Shown here: positions 18,193 to 26,169 of the stretch, piece by piece
Numbering within the stretch: the stretch's first letter is position 1
Layout of the letters: each line of letters starts with the position of its first letter
Assembly (NCBI GenBank): GCA_035548375.1
Contig: DASZTG010000031.1
Coordinates: forward strand, 11,118-75,117
DNA: 64,000 bases
DNA from: JACQAP01 sp035548375
Lineage (GTDB): Bacteria; Pseudomonadota; Gammaproteobacteria; Burkholderiales; JACQAP01
Direction of reading: 5' to 3'
Program-made: the position numbers and the translations under genes
Notes under the pieces: model-generated
Databases searched by the model: none
The model's input: the letters and a program-made list of their open reading frames with translations, nothing else
Told to the model about the DNA's origin: nothing

Positions 18193-19095
18193 ATGGATCG
18201 ACTGACGGCAATGGGATTGTTCGTGCGCATCGTGGAAACCGGCAGCTTCTCGGCGGTGGCGCGTGAAATGAACATGACGCAACCCACGGTTAGCAAACAA
18301 CTCACCGCGCTCGAACGCCAGCTCAAGACGCGCCTGCTCAATCGCAGCACGCGCCAGCTTTCGCTGACCGAGGCGGGCTCGGCCTATTTCGAGAGCTCGA
18401 AGCGTATTCTGGATACCGTCAATGAGGCGGAAGCCAACCTGGGCGTCCTGCAGACGCAACTGTCCGGTGTGCTGCGCGTCAATTCCTCCATCGGGCTGGG
18501 CCAGATGTACCTCGGCCCGCTCTTGCTGAAATTCCAGTCCATGCACCCCGGCCTGATGATCGACCTGGCGCTGGCCGACCGCTTCGTGGACCTGGTGGAA
18601 GAGGGCGTGGACGTGGCGATTCGCATCGGGCGCCTGGTCGATTCGAACCTCGCCGCCAGGCGCATCGGCACGTCCGAGCGTTGCCTGATCGCCACGCCGG
18701 CCTATCTGAAGAAAAACGGCACGCCGAAGACGCCGCAGGACCTGGTGAACCACAATTGCATCCTCTACGCCTATCTTTCCACCGGCAACGAATGGGTGTT
18801 CGGCAAGGACGGCGAAATCCGGGTGAGGGTATCGGGAACCTTGCGCGCCAACAACGGCGAGGCGATCCGCCAGGCGGTCATGGCCGACCTGGGCATTGCG
18901 GCGAGCCCGGCATGGCTAATCCAGGACGACCTGCGATCCGGACGCCTGCAGGAAATCCTGCGCGACTACGCGCCGCCGCCTGGGGAAATCAACGCCGTGT
19001 ATCCGTCCGGCCGGCACGTGTCGGCGAAGGTTCGTGCCTTCACCGAATTCCTGAAGGCGGAGTTCGAGAAAATCCCCGCGTTGCGCGTGCGCTGA
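18193..19095 (+). CDS. LysR-family transcriptional regulator
   Basis: A 300-residue LTTR. The N-terminal winged HTH covers MTQPTVSKQLTALERQL, with LTEAGSAYFESSKRIL beyond it. The C-terminal substrate-binding domain includes the CrgA/PgrR-like NHNCILYA and NNGEAIRQAVMADLGIA segments. The start ATG is preceded by GGAAGGAAAA. Its effector is unknown. It ends exactly where the convergent VOC gene ends. Possible targets are the neighbouring exported protein (divergent) or the OYE gene, but this is not shown by sequence. Confidence 0.93.
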   Translation: MDRLTAMGLFVRIVETGSFSAVAREMNMTQPTVSKQLTALERQLKTRLLNRSTRQLSLTEAGSAYFESSKRILDTVNEAEANLGVLQTQLSGVLRVNSSIGLGQMYLGPLLLKFQSMHPGLMIDLALADRFVDLVEEGVDVAIRIGRLVDSNLAARRIGTSERCLIATPAYLKKNGTPKTPQDLVNHNCILYAYLSTGNEWVFGKDGEIRVRVSGTLRANNGEAIRQAVMADLGIAASPAWLIQDDLRSGRLQEILRDYAPPPGEINAVYPSGRHVSAKVRAFTEFLKAEFEKIPALRVR

Positions 19096-19479
19096 TCAGG
19101 CAGGCGCGGCTTCGCCCGCGACGAAGTCGAGCTCGACGCGCGCGCCGCTCGGGTCGAAGCAGAACAATTGCCAGACGCCGGAGTCCGGCTGCCTGCGCAA
19201 GTCGTACTTGATGCCCTTTGCCTTGAGCTTGCCCGTGATGCCGGCAAGGTCGGATGCGGAAAAAGCCATGTGGTCGAGCACGCCGGCCGGCGGTTCGGGC
19301 AGCGGGCGGCCGGCAACAACGTGAAGCACCGGCTGCGCGCCGGCGTAGAGCCAGGTGCCGGGAAATCCCAGCGGCGGCCGATAGCCTTCCTTCAAACCGA
19401 GGATGCCGACATAGAACGCCTTGGTTGCCTCCAGGTCCCTCGTCAACACCGTGAAGTGGTTCATTCCATCGATTGCCAT
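19096..19479 (-). CDS. VOC family (glyoxalase/bleomycin resistance/dioxygenase fold) protein
   Basis: A 127-residue single VOC module pair: MNHFTVLTRDLEATKAFYVGILGLKEGYRP and LDHMAFSASDLAGITGKL, ending in FDPSGARVELDFVA. The metal-binding pattern H(F), H (VLHVV), H (DHMAF) and E (ARVELD) is present, so it may be a metal-dependent enzyme. Substrate unknown. It lies downstream of the OYE gene on the same strand, separated by a 131-bp gap containing an inverted repeat (19498-19588). Confidence 0.87.
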   Translation of the reverse strand: MAIDGMNHFTVLTRDLEATKAFYVGILGLKEGYRPPLGFPGTWLYAGAQPVLHVVAGRPLPEPPAGVLDHMAFSASDLAGITGKLKAKGIKYDLRRQPDSGVWQLFCFDPSGARVELDFVAGEAAPA

Positions 19480-19497
19480 GGCAACTCCGTCAAGGAC

Positions 19498-19588
19498 GTG
19501 AATGAGTAAAGGGGTGAATGGGTAAAAGCCTGCAGCCCGGATCGCGAAGCCTTGACGATTTTACCCTTCACCTCCTTCGCACGTTCAC
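19498..19588. repeat. Intra-operon inverted-repeat element, GTGAATGGGTAAA type
   Basis: The left part contains a direct duplication, GTGAATGAGTAAA (19498-19510) followed by GTGAATGGGTAAAA (19514-19527). The right part carries the complement TTTTACCCTTCACC (19559-19572), which pairs with the second copy with one indel, and then GTTCAC near 19583. The loop is about 31 bases. It lies between the OYE gene and the VOC gene on the minus strand. Its architecture matches the other five repeat elements in the window. Confidence 0.7.
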
Positions 19589-19610
19589 GCCTTCGCGCTT
19601 TTCAAAATCA

Positions 19611-20762
19611 CTACGCGATCTTCTGCTTCACGTCATCGGCGAGGATGTGCTGGCGCTTGTCCAGCCACCAGCCGTATTGCACCGGCCAGTCGGCGTACTC
19701 GCCCTGGGCGCCCAGCGCGACCTGGGCATGCAGCGCCCAGTTGGGGTTGTAGAGCGATTGCCGGCCGATTGCGATCAGGTCCGCCTGGGCGTCCTTCAGG
19801 ATCTGCTCGGCCTGCGGCCCGTCCAGGATCAGGCCCACCGCCATGGTCTTGATGCCCGTCTCCTTCCTGAGGCGATCGGCGAAGGGCACCTGGAATCCCG
19901 GATTGCGCTTGATGCGCGCGGCGGTCGCCGAGCCGAGTAAGCCGCCGGACGAGCAGTCGACGACATCGACGCCGCGCGCAGCGAGCTCTTTCGCCAGGAT
20001 GATCGAATCCTCGATGGCCCAGCCGCCTTCGATGCCGTCCACCGACGAGATGCGCACGAACAGCGGCTTGTCCAGCGGCCAGGCCTTGCGCAGCACTTCG
20101 GCCAGCTCGAGCGTGTAGCGCATGCGGCCTTGCAGGCTGCCGCCGTAGCCGTCTGTGCGCTTGTTCGAGATCGGCGACAGGAATTCGTGGCCGAGGTAGC
20201 CGTGCGCGGAATGCATCTCGATGACGTCGAAGCCCGCGCGCAAGGAGCGGACGGCGGCGTCGCGCCAGCGACCCTGCACGTTGCGGATGTCTTCGACGCT
20301 CAACTCGTGCGGCACCAGCCAGCCCGTATCCATCGCGATTGCGCTGGGCGCGATCGTGCGCCAGGTGTCTTCCCCGCGCGCGCGATCGCTGTCGTTGATC
20401 GGGCCGTTGCCGTGCCACGGCCTTTGCATCGAGGCCTTGCGACCCGCGTGCGCAAGCTGGATGGCGGGCACCGAGCCGTTCGCCTTGATGAAATCCGTGA
20501 TGCGCTTGAGCGGGGCGATGTGATCGTCCGACCAGATGCCCAGGTCCCCGTGCGTGATGCGGCCTTCCGGCTCGATGGCGGCAGCCTCGGTGAAAATCAG
20601 GCCGGCACCGCCGGTCGCCATCTTGCCCAGGTGCACGAAATGCCAGTCGTCGGCGAAGCCGTTGCGTGCCGAGTACTGGCACATCGGGGAAATCACCACG
20701 CGGTTCTTGAGCGTGACGCCGCGCAGCGTGAGAGGGGAAAACAGGAGCGGGGTTGTCGCCAT
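19611..20762 (-). CDS. NADH:flavin oxidoreductase, Old Yellow Enzyme family (YqjM-like)
   Basis: A 383-residue FMN-binding TIM barrel. The segments VVISPMCQYSA (with the YqjM-type Cys), IQLAHAGRKAS, EMHSAHGYLGHEFLSPISN with RTDGYGG, and AVGLILDGPQAEQIL are typical of the thermophilic-like/YqjM class of ene-reductases that reduce activated alkenes with NAD(P)H. The length is normal. The ATG at 20762 has only a weak Shine-Dalgarno. Physiological substrate unknown. A VOC protein gene follows on the same strand. Confidence 0.93.
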   Translation of the reverse strand: MATTPLLFSPLTLRGVTLKNRVVISPMCQYSARNGFADDWHFVHLGKMATGGAGLIFTEAAAIEPEGRITHGDLGIWSDDHIAPLKRITDFIKANGSVPAIQLAHAGRKASMQRPWHGNGPINDSDRARGEDTWRTIAPSAIAMDTGWLVPHELSVEDIRNVQGRWRDAAVRSLRAGFDVIEMHSAHGYLGHEFLSPISNKRTDGYGGSLQGRMRYTLELAEVLRKAWPLDKPLFVRISSVDGIEGGWAIEDSIILAKELAARGVDVVDCSSGGLLGSATAARIKRNPGFQVPFADRLRKETGIKTMAVGLILDGPQAEQILKDAQADLIAIGRQSLYNPNWALHAQVALGAQGEYADWPVQYGWWLDKRQHILADDVKQKIA

Positions 20763-20881
20763 GGGTTGTCTCTGGACTGATGCCGGGCAAGCCCGGGCTG
20801 GTTTTGCGGAAGTGCGAATCTAGGCAATCCGCGTGCGCCTGTCCATCGGCGAACCGGAATGGCGCTTATTCGTCGTCGGAA

Positions 20882-21346
20882 TCAGGTGCGCGGACGGGTA
20901 TGCACGTGGTAGTGCATCGGCCGGTGGGAATGGTCGTGGTCGTGCAGCTCGACCGGCACGACGTTCACTTTTCCATGGCGAACCTCGCGCACCGCCATGA
21001 GTTCGTTGGCGAACTTGCTGACGTCGGATGTGGCGCCACGCAGGATCACGGTTTCCATGCAGTTGTCGTGGTCGAGGTGCACGTGCATGGACGACATCAC
21101 GATGTGGTGGTGCTGGTGCTGCAGTTCCGTCAATCGTTCGGTGAGGTCGCGGGCGTGGTGATCGTAGACATAGGAGAGCGAAGCCACGCAGTACGGCGCC
21201 TCCTGGCGCTCGAGGCGGGCGGATTCGAGCTCGTTGCGAAGCATGTCGCGGACCGCTTCGGAGCGATTCTGGTAGCCCTTCTGGGCGATCAATTCGTCGA
21301 ATTGCGATGCGAGGTCTTCGCTCAGGGAAATGGTGAATCGATCCAT
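20882..21346 (-). CDS. nikR: Nickel-responsive regulator NikR
   Basis: A 154-residue ribbon-helix-helix repressor: RFTISLSEDLASQFDELI and NRSEAVRDMLRNEL form the DNA-binding domain. The metal site is visible as H...MHVHLDHDNC, matching the His/His/His/Cys high-affinity nickel ligands of E. coli NikR. The C-terminus extends into a His-rich tail (ELHDHDHSHRPMHYHVH) that makes the protein longer than E. coli NikR (133 residues). The ATG has AGGAG upstream. Divergent from a TonB-dependent receptor gene, its most likely target, and upstream of HupE-type genes. Confidence 0.95.
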   Translation of the reverse strand: MDRFTISLSEDLASQFDELIAQKGYQNRSEAVRDMLRNELESARLERQEAPYCVASLSYVYDHHARDLTERLTELQHQHHHIVMSSMHVHLDHDNCMETVILRGATSDVSKFANELMAVREVRHGKVNVVPVELHDHDHSHRPMHYHVHTRPRT

Positions 21347-21422
21347 CTCGGCTCCTCTTATCTTTGCCGGGTGAGATGTTACCCAAAAAAGTAGGAAGGC
21401 GACGCGCGATTGCAGCGTGCTT

Positions 21423-21451
21423 TTGACAGGAAACTTTAAGCTAGCTATATT
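21423..21451 (+). promoter_or_regulatory. Strong sigma70 promoter of the TonB receptor gene, in an AT-rich gap
   Basis: TTGACA (21423-21428), a 17-base spacer and TATATT (21446-21451) form a near-consensus promoter: the -35 is perfect and the -10 matches 5 of 6. The start would be near 21458, giving a ~95-base leader. The gap 21421-21540 is markedly AT-rich against the GC-rich surroundings. A promoter this strong beside nikR suggests that it is held off by a repressor. I could not find the E. coli GTATGA-N16-TCATAC operator. Confidence 0.8.
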
Positions 21452-21488
21452 ATGAAAAATATAAGGATCGTCCTACTAGATAAAATAA

Positions 21489-21501
21489 GCAATAACATTG
21501 C
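21489..21501. promoter_or_regulatory. Small perfect dyad in the leader of the TonB receptor gene
   Basis: GCAAT-AAC-ATTGC is a perfect 5-bp inverted repeat ~40 bases downstream of the -10 element and ~50 bases upstream of the start codon. It may be part of an operator or an RNA hairpin. It is short, so chance is possible. Confidence 0.35.
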
Positions 21502-21552
21502 ATTAAATAATTTCTCCTAATAAAAAGTTTTTCTTCCTATGCCTGGGGGGGT

Positions 21553-23619
21553 ATGGTGGAAACGATCAAGCGGGTGGTCGAACGGGGAGTGGTTGTACTT
21601 GGAATTTGCCTGCCGGGATTGGGCCAGGCGGCGGATGCCGACCTGACGGCGCCGGAAGTCGAGGTCGTCGGAACCTACGAAACCGGAGTGGGCACATCGG
21701 ATTCGGCAAGCGAGGGCAGGGTGACCGCCCGTCGCGTCGAAACCCGGCCGGCATTGCGACCCGGCGAGATACTCGAATACATTCCCGGCGTCATCATCAC
21801 GCAGCACAGCGGCGACGGCAAAGCCAACCAGTATTACCTGCGCGGTTTCAATCTCGACCACGGCACCGATATTTCCATCAATGTCGACGGCATGCCGGTC
21901 AACATGCCCACGCATGCGCACGGCCAAGGTTACGCAGACCTGAACTTCGTAATCCCGGAACTGGTTTCCGGCATCGAGTACCGCAAGGGGCCGTACTACG
22001 CCGACGTCGGCGATTTCAGCGCGGCCGGTGCGGCGAACATCGAATACGCCACGTCGCTGCCGCATACCATCGGATCGGTCACGATCGGCGAACACGACTA
22101 CAAGCGCGCATTGCTGGCGGGTTCGCCGAGCTTCGCCGGCGGCACCCTGGTGTATGGCCTCGAACTGGTCGGCCAGGACGGCCCCTGGGATAACCCGGAG
22201 AAATTCTCGAAGATCAACACCGTCCTGCGCTACAGCAACGGCGACAAGGCAGACGGCTTTCGCGTTACCGGCATGGCATACAAGGCGCACTGGGATTCCA
22301 GCGACCAGATCCCGCAGCGCGCGGTGGACAGCGGCGCGATCGACCGCTTCGGTGCCATCGATCCGACCGACGGCGGCGCCACGTCGCGCTATTCGCTTTC
22401 CTACGAGCAGCACCATGACTTCGCCGGCGGCCGCGCGATGGTCGACGCCTATGCGATCCATTCGACCTTGAGCCTGTTCTCGAACTTCACGTTCTTCCTG
22501 GATGACCCGGTCAACGGCGACCAGTTCGAGCAGCATGAAAGCCGGACCGTGCTCGGGCTGCATCCACGCGTCGAGTTCTACAACAAGCTTGCCGGCATGG
22601 ACAACATGGTGAAGGTCGGTCTGCAGGCGCGGCGTGACAACATCGATCCCGTGGCGCTGTATCACACGGTCGCGCAGGCGATCGAAAGCGTGACGCGCGA
22701 GGACACGGTTACGGAAACGAGCGTCGGCGTTTACCTGGAAGACACCCTCCACGTCACGGAAAAATTCCGCACCATCGTCGGCGTGCGCGGCGACCAATAC
22801 AATTTCGACGTCGACAGCAACATCCCGGCCAACTCCGGCAAGGCCAGCGATTCCATCGTCTCGCCGAAGCTGAGCCTCATCTTCGGGCCATGGGCCAAGA
22901 CCGAGTACTTCATCAACTGGGGCTATGGCTTCCACAGCAACGACGCGCGCGGAACGACCATTTCTGTCGATCCTTCCGATGGCGTCACGCCGGCGGAGAA
23001 GGTGGATCCGCTGGTCAGGTCCAAGGGAGCGGAAGTCGGCGTGCGCACGGAAATCATCCCGAAGCTGGAGTCCTCGCTCGCCCTCTGGCAGTTGAAGCTC
23101 GACTCCGAGCTGCTGTTCACGGGCGACGCGGGAACGACCGAGCCCAGCCGGCCGAGCAAGCGCACGGGCATCGAGTGGACCAACCACTACAAGGCGACGT
23201 CCTGGCTGCTGGTCGATTTCGACTTCAGCGCGTCGAAGGCGCGCTTCACGGACACCGATCCGGTGGGCAACTACATCCCGGGATCGCTGGAGAAAGTGGT
23301 GTCGTTCGGCGTCACTGTCGATTCCATCGGGCCCTGGTACGGCATGCTGCAATACCGCTACTTCGGACCGCGGCCGCTGATCGAGGACGATTCGGTGCGC
23401 TCGAAGTCGACGCAGATCACCAACCTGCGCGTCGGCTACAAGATCGATCCGAAATGGCGCGTGCACATGGACGTCTACAACCTGTTCGACCGCAAGGACA
23501 GCGACGTCGATTATTTCTACGAGTCTCAGCTCAAGGGCGAGGCGGCACCGGTCGATGACATCCACTTCCACCCGGTCGAGCCGCGCACGGTGCGGGTAAC
23601 GCTGACCGGTTATTTCTGA
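21553..23619 (+). CDS. TonB-dependent outer-membrane receptor, probable nickel uptake
   Basis: A 688-residue protein with a signal peptide (VVVLGICLPGLGQAADA), a TonB-box-like start (APEVEVVGT), a plug domain with ILEYIPGVIITQHSGDGKAN, YYLRGFNLDHGTDISI and VDGMP, and a 22-stranded-type barrel ending in VRVTLTGYF with the terminal Phe. The ATG at 21553 directly follows a G-rich Shine-Dalgarno. Ligand: its position opposite nikR and upstream of two HupE/UreJ-like genes argues for a nickel chelate; this is inference from context. Energised by TonB/ExbBD, not in the window. Confidence 0.93.
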   Translation: MVETIKRVVERGVVVLGICLPGLGQAADADLTAPEVEVVGTYETGVGTSDSASEGRVTARRVETRPALRPGEILEYIPGVIITQHSGDGKANQYYLRGFNLDHGTDISINVDGMPVNMPTHAHGQGYADLNFVIPELVSGIEYRKGPYYADVGDFSAAGAANIEYATSLPHTIGSVTIGEHDYKRALLAGSPSFAGGTLVYGLELVGQDGPWDNPEKFSKINTVLRYSNGDKADGFRVTGMAYKAHWDSSDQIPQRAVDSGAIDRFGAIDPTDGGATSRYSLSYEQHHDFAGGRAMVDAYAIHSTLSLFSNFTFFLDDPVNGDQFEQHESRTVLGLHPRVEFYNKLAGMDNMVKVGLQARRDNIDPVALYHTVAQAIESVTREDTVTETSVGVYLEDTLHVTEKFRTIVGVRGDQYNFDVDSNIPANSGKASDSIVSPKLSLIFGPWAKTEYFINWGYGFHSNDARGTTISVDPSDGVTPAEKVDPLVRSKGAEVGVRTEIIPKLESSLALWQLKLDSELLFTGDAGTTEPSRPSKRTGIEWTNHYKATSWLLVDFDFSASKARFTDTDPVGNYIPGSLEKVVSFGVTVDSIGPWYGMLQYRYFGPRPLIEDDSVRSKSTQITNLRVGYKIDPKWRVHMDVYNLFDRKDSDVDYFYESQLKGEAAPVDDIHFHPVEPRTVRVTLTGYF

Positions 23620-23632
23620 GATCATGTGCGCC

Positions 23633-23661
23633 GGCCCGCCCTGGCGGGCCGAACGGCTTTT
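23633..23661 (+). terminator. Hairpin between TonB receptor and hupE-like genes (possible attenuator)
   Basis: GGCCCGCC and GGCGGGCC (23633-23640 and 23643-23650) form an 8-bp stem with a 2-base loop (effectively 7 bp with a tetraloop), followed by GAACGGCTTTT. The T run is short and offset, so it may be a partial terminator or attenuator that lowers expression of the downstream hupE-like genes relative to the receptor. Confidence 0.45.
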
Positions 23662-23682
23662 CCCTTACGCGAGGTTGACGAG

Positions 23683-24312
23683 ATGGCCGCAGGCCGGCAG
23701 CGACTCTCCGCAGTTCATTGCGCCGCCCACTGGGCGGCGTTTGCATTCTTGCTCGCCATGCCCGGCCTCGCACTCGCGCACATCGGGCAAGGCGACGTGT
23801 CGGGCGGCTTTCTCGCCGGCCTCGAACATCCGGTGCTGGGCCTGGATCACGTCGTGGCCATGGTATCGGTTGGCATCTGGGGCGCGCAGTTGCGCCAACC
23901 GGCGATCTGGGTATTGCCGGTTACGTTCCCTATCGTCATGTCGTTCGGCGGCATCCTCGGCGGGCTGGGCGTGCCGATCCCCGGCATCGAGATCGGCATC
24001 GCGCTCTCGGCAATCGTGCTCGGATCCATGATCGCGCTCGAGGCGCGTCCGCCATTGTGGGTCGCAGGCGTCATCGTCGGCATCTTTGCCATCTTCCACG
24101 GCTATGCGCACGGCGCCGAGTTGCCGGAGTCGGCCAATGCCATCTCCTACGCGATGGGCTTCGTCATCGCGACCGGCAGCCTGCATGCGCTCGGGATACT
24201 GGTCGGCGTCATCAACAAATGGCCGGCGGGCGCGAAGGTCCTGCGCGTCGGCGGCGTCGCCGTTGCGCTGTGCGGCGTCTACTTCCTGGTTGCGCATTTC
24301 ATGAACGCCTGA
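23683..24312 (+). CDS. HupE/UreJ-family membrane protein (nickel permease-like)
   Basis: A 209-residue inner-membrane protein with an N-terminal signal-like segment ending ALAHIGQGD, then about six hydrophobic segments. It carries the HupE/UreJ hallmark LEHPVLGLDHVVAM (HP...G.DH) and FHGYAHG; these histidines are proposed nickel ligands in the family. The start is taken at ATG 23683; an earlier GTG at 23626 would run through the intergenic hairpin. Part of the presumed NikR-controlled unit and 2 bp before a second family member. Confidence 0.9.
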   Translation: MAAGRQRLSAVHCAAHWAAFAFLLAMPGLALAHIGQGDVSGGFLAGLEHPVLGLDHVVAMVSVGIWGAQLRQPAIWVLPVTFPIVMSFGGILGGLGVPIPGIEIGIALSAIVLGSMIALEARPPLWVAGVIVGIFAIFHGYAHGAELPESANAISYAMGFVIATGSLHALGILVGVINKWPAGAKVLRVGGVAVALCGVYFLVAHFMNA

Positions 24313-24314
24313 TC

Positions 24315-24941
24315 GTGTCGTCGCGTCGCTTCTTTTCGAAAAGCCTGCTGTTCCTGCTGTCGATGACGCTGGCCGGCGCCGCGCACGCGCATTCGACCGT
24401 CAAGGGCGTGGGCGATTTCTACGGCGGCTTGCTGCACGTGGTGACGGGCCTGGAACACGTGCTGCCTTTCGTCGCGCTGAGCTTGCTGGCGGGCCAGCGC
24501 GGATTGAAGGCGCAGGCGGAAGCCGTCCTGCTGGTGTTTCCGGTGGCGCTGATGGTGGGCGCCGCGCTGGCGCTGTGGCTGCCGCCGGTGCCGGGACTCA
24601 TGTTCTTCAACATCGCGTCTGCGATCCTGCTCGGCGCGCTGGTGGCAATTGCGCGGCCGCTGCCCGGCGCGCTCTTCTACGGGCTGGTCGTCCTGTTCGG
24701 CCTGAGCCACGGCTTCGCGAACGGCGAGGCGATCAGCGGCAGCATCAAGGCTTATCTGTTCATTCTCGGCGTGGGCCTTGCAGGCGTGGCGATCATCGCC
24801 TATGGCACGTTGATGGTCGACTACCTGCTCCGGCGGCAGATCGGCTGGATCACGATCGCGGTTCGCGTGGCCGGGAGCTGGATCGCCGCGATCGGCGTTC
24901 TCGTGCTGGCGACGGCGGGCCGCTCCATGCTCGCGGCCTGA
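24315..24941 (+). CDS. Second HupE/UreJ-like membrane protein, divergent metal motif
   Basis: A 208-residue protein with signal peptide (LLFLLSMTLAGAAHA) and five to six membrane segments. It resembles HupE/UreJ but the HP...G.DH motif is degenerate (LLHVVTGLEHVLPF) while the second site remains as GLSHGFANGE. The start is a GTG at 24315, 2 bp after the previous stop, and no ATG fits. Tandem HupE-type paralogues in one operon may form a heteromeric transporter or differ in affinity. It converges with the lyase gene, 16 bp away. Confidence 0.85.
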   Translation: MSSRRFFSKSLLFLLSMTLAGAAHAHSTVKGVGDFYGGLLHVVTGLEHVLPFVALSLLAGQRGLKAQAEAVLLVFPVALMVGAALALWLPPVPGLMFFNIASAILLGALVAIARPLPGALFYGLVVLFGLSHGFANGEAISGSIKAYLFILGVGLAGVAIIAYGTLMVDYLLRRQIGWITIAVRVAGSWIAAIGVLVLATAGRSMLAA

Positions 24942-24957
24942 CGGCTTGCCTCGCCCC

Positions 24958-26106
24958 TTAGCTGCGCAGCCGGCCGACCGCGCGCGACATGTGCTCCAGC
25001 GCTTGCTCGAGAAGGGAGCGCGGGCAGGCGAAGTTGAGGCGCAGGAAGCCCGGCGCGCCGAATAGCGCGCCGTCGTAGAGGCCCACGCCCGCCTCGGTGA
25101 AGAAGTTCGCCGGATTTTCCACCGGCAGCTCGCGCGCGTCGATCCACGACAGGTAGGTGGCCTCGGCATGCCCGATGCGCAGTCCCGGCATGTTCCCGAT
25201 TTCGCGTTCGACGAGATCGCGGTTCGCGCGCAGGTAATCCAGCAGCGCGGCCTGCCATTCCTTGCCAAAGCGATAGGCGGCCTCCGTCGCCACGAACCCC
25301 ATCATGCCCACGTGGTGGACGATGCCCGCCATGACCTTCCTGATTTTCGCCCTGACGTCGGGGTTGGATGCGATTGCATAGGCGCAGCCGAGCGCCGGCA
25401 GGTTGAACGTCTTGCTGGCGGATTGCAGCGTGACGGTGCGCTGCGCGATGTCCTCGCCAAGGGACGCGAGCGGGACATGCTTGCGATAGAGGTCGAGGAT
25501 CAGTCCCGCGTGGATCTCGTCGGAGCACAACGTGATGTTGTGGCGAATGCAGATGTCCGCGATCGCGCGCAATTCCTGTTGCGAGAAAACGCGGCCGACC
25601 GGATTGTGCGGGTTGCAGAGCAGCAGCAATTTCGAATCCGGCGTGATGGCGCGTTCGAGCGCGGCCAGGTCCCAGCGCCAGCCGTCCCCGGTTTCGATCA
25701 TTTGCACGCGCACCGCGTTGCGCCCGGCGTTGGCAGGCGCGGACAGGAAGGGCGGATAGATCGGCACCGCCGTCAGGACTTCCGAGCCTTCGGGACCGAA
25801 CGCCCGGCTGACGACGTTCAGACCGACAACCAGGCCGGGCAGCCAGACAATCCACTCCGGCTCGATCTTCCATCCGTGCCCGGATTCGAGGTGGGCGATG
25901 GTCGCGTCGACCAGTCCCGGCGGCGCTTCGCTGTAGCCGTAAATCGGATGATCGACGCGCTTGCGCAAGGCATCGACGATCGCGGGCGCGCACGCGAAAT
26001 CCATGTCCGCGACCCACATCGGAATGACGTCGCGCTCGCCGTACTTGTTCCACTTGCTGCTCGCCGTGCCGCGGCGATCGATCACGCGGTCGAAATCGAA
26101 TTCCAA
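24958..26106 (-). CDS. PLP-dependent MalY/PatB-type aminotransferase / C-S lyase
   Basis: A ~382-residue fold-type I PLP enzyme. VIPMWVADMDFACAPAI near the N-terminus, LLLCNPHNPVGRV, CSDEIHAGLIL (PLP Asp) and LQSASKTFNLPAL (Schiff-base Lys in SASKTFN) match the MalY/PatB cystathionine beta-lyase group, which cleave C-S bonds of cystathionine or cysteine conjugates. I place the start at TTG 26106 because GGAGG lies 7 bases upstream and the result (EFDFDRVIDRRGT) aligns with the family's N-terminus. A GTG at 26118 would add four residues and have no Shine-Dalgarno. Confidence 0.9.
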   Translation of the reverse strand: MEFDFDRVIDRRGTASSKWNKYGERDVIPMWVADMDFACAPAIVDALRKRVDHPIYGYSEAPPGLVDATIAHLESGHGWKIEPEWIVWLPGLVVGLNVVSRAFGPEGSEVLTAVPIYPPFLSAPANAGRNAVRVQMIETGDGWRWDLAALERAITPDSKLLLLCNPHNPVGRVFSQQELRAIADICIRHNITLCSDEIHAGLILDLYRKHVPLASLGEDIAQRTVTLQSASKTFNLPALGCAYAIASNPDVRAKIRKVMAGIVHHVGMMGFVATEAAYRFGKEWQAALLDYLRANRDLVEREIGNMPGLRIGHAEATYLSWIDARELPVENPANFFTEAGVGLYDGALFGAPGFLRLNFACPRSLLEQALEHMSRAVGRLRS

Positions 26107-26169
26107 TGCGTCCTCCACGAGTCCGGCGCTATTTAACCACGGCGCCGGATCGCGCCTCGCGATGCGTCC

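Noticed and set aside
21420..21552. A NiCo-type or other riboswitch in the TonB receptor leader
   Set aside because: The ~95-base leader is AT-rich with only one 5-bp dyad; I see no conserved multi-stem architecture.
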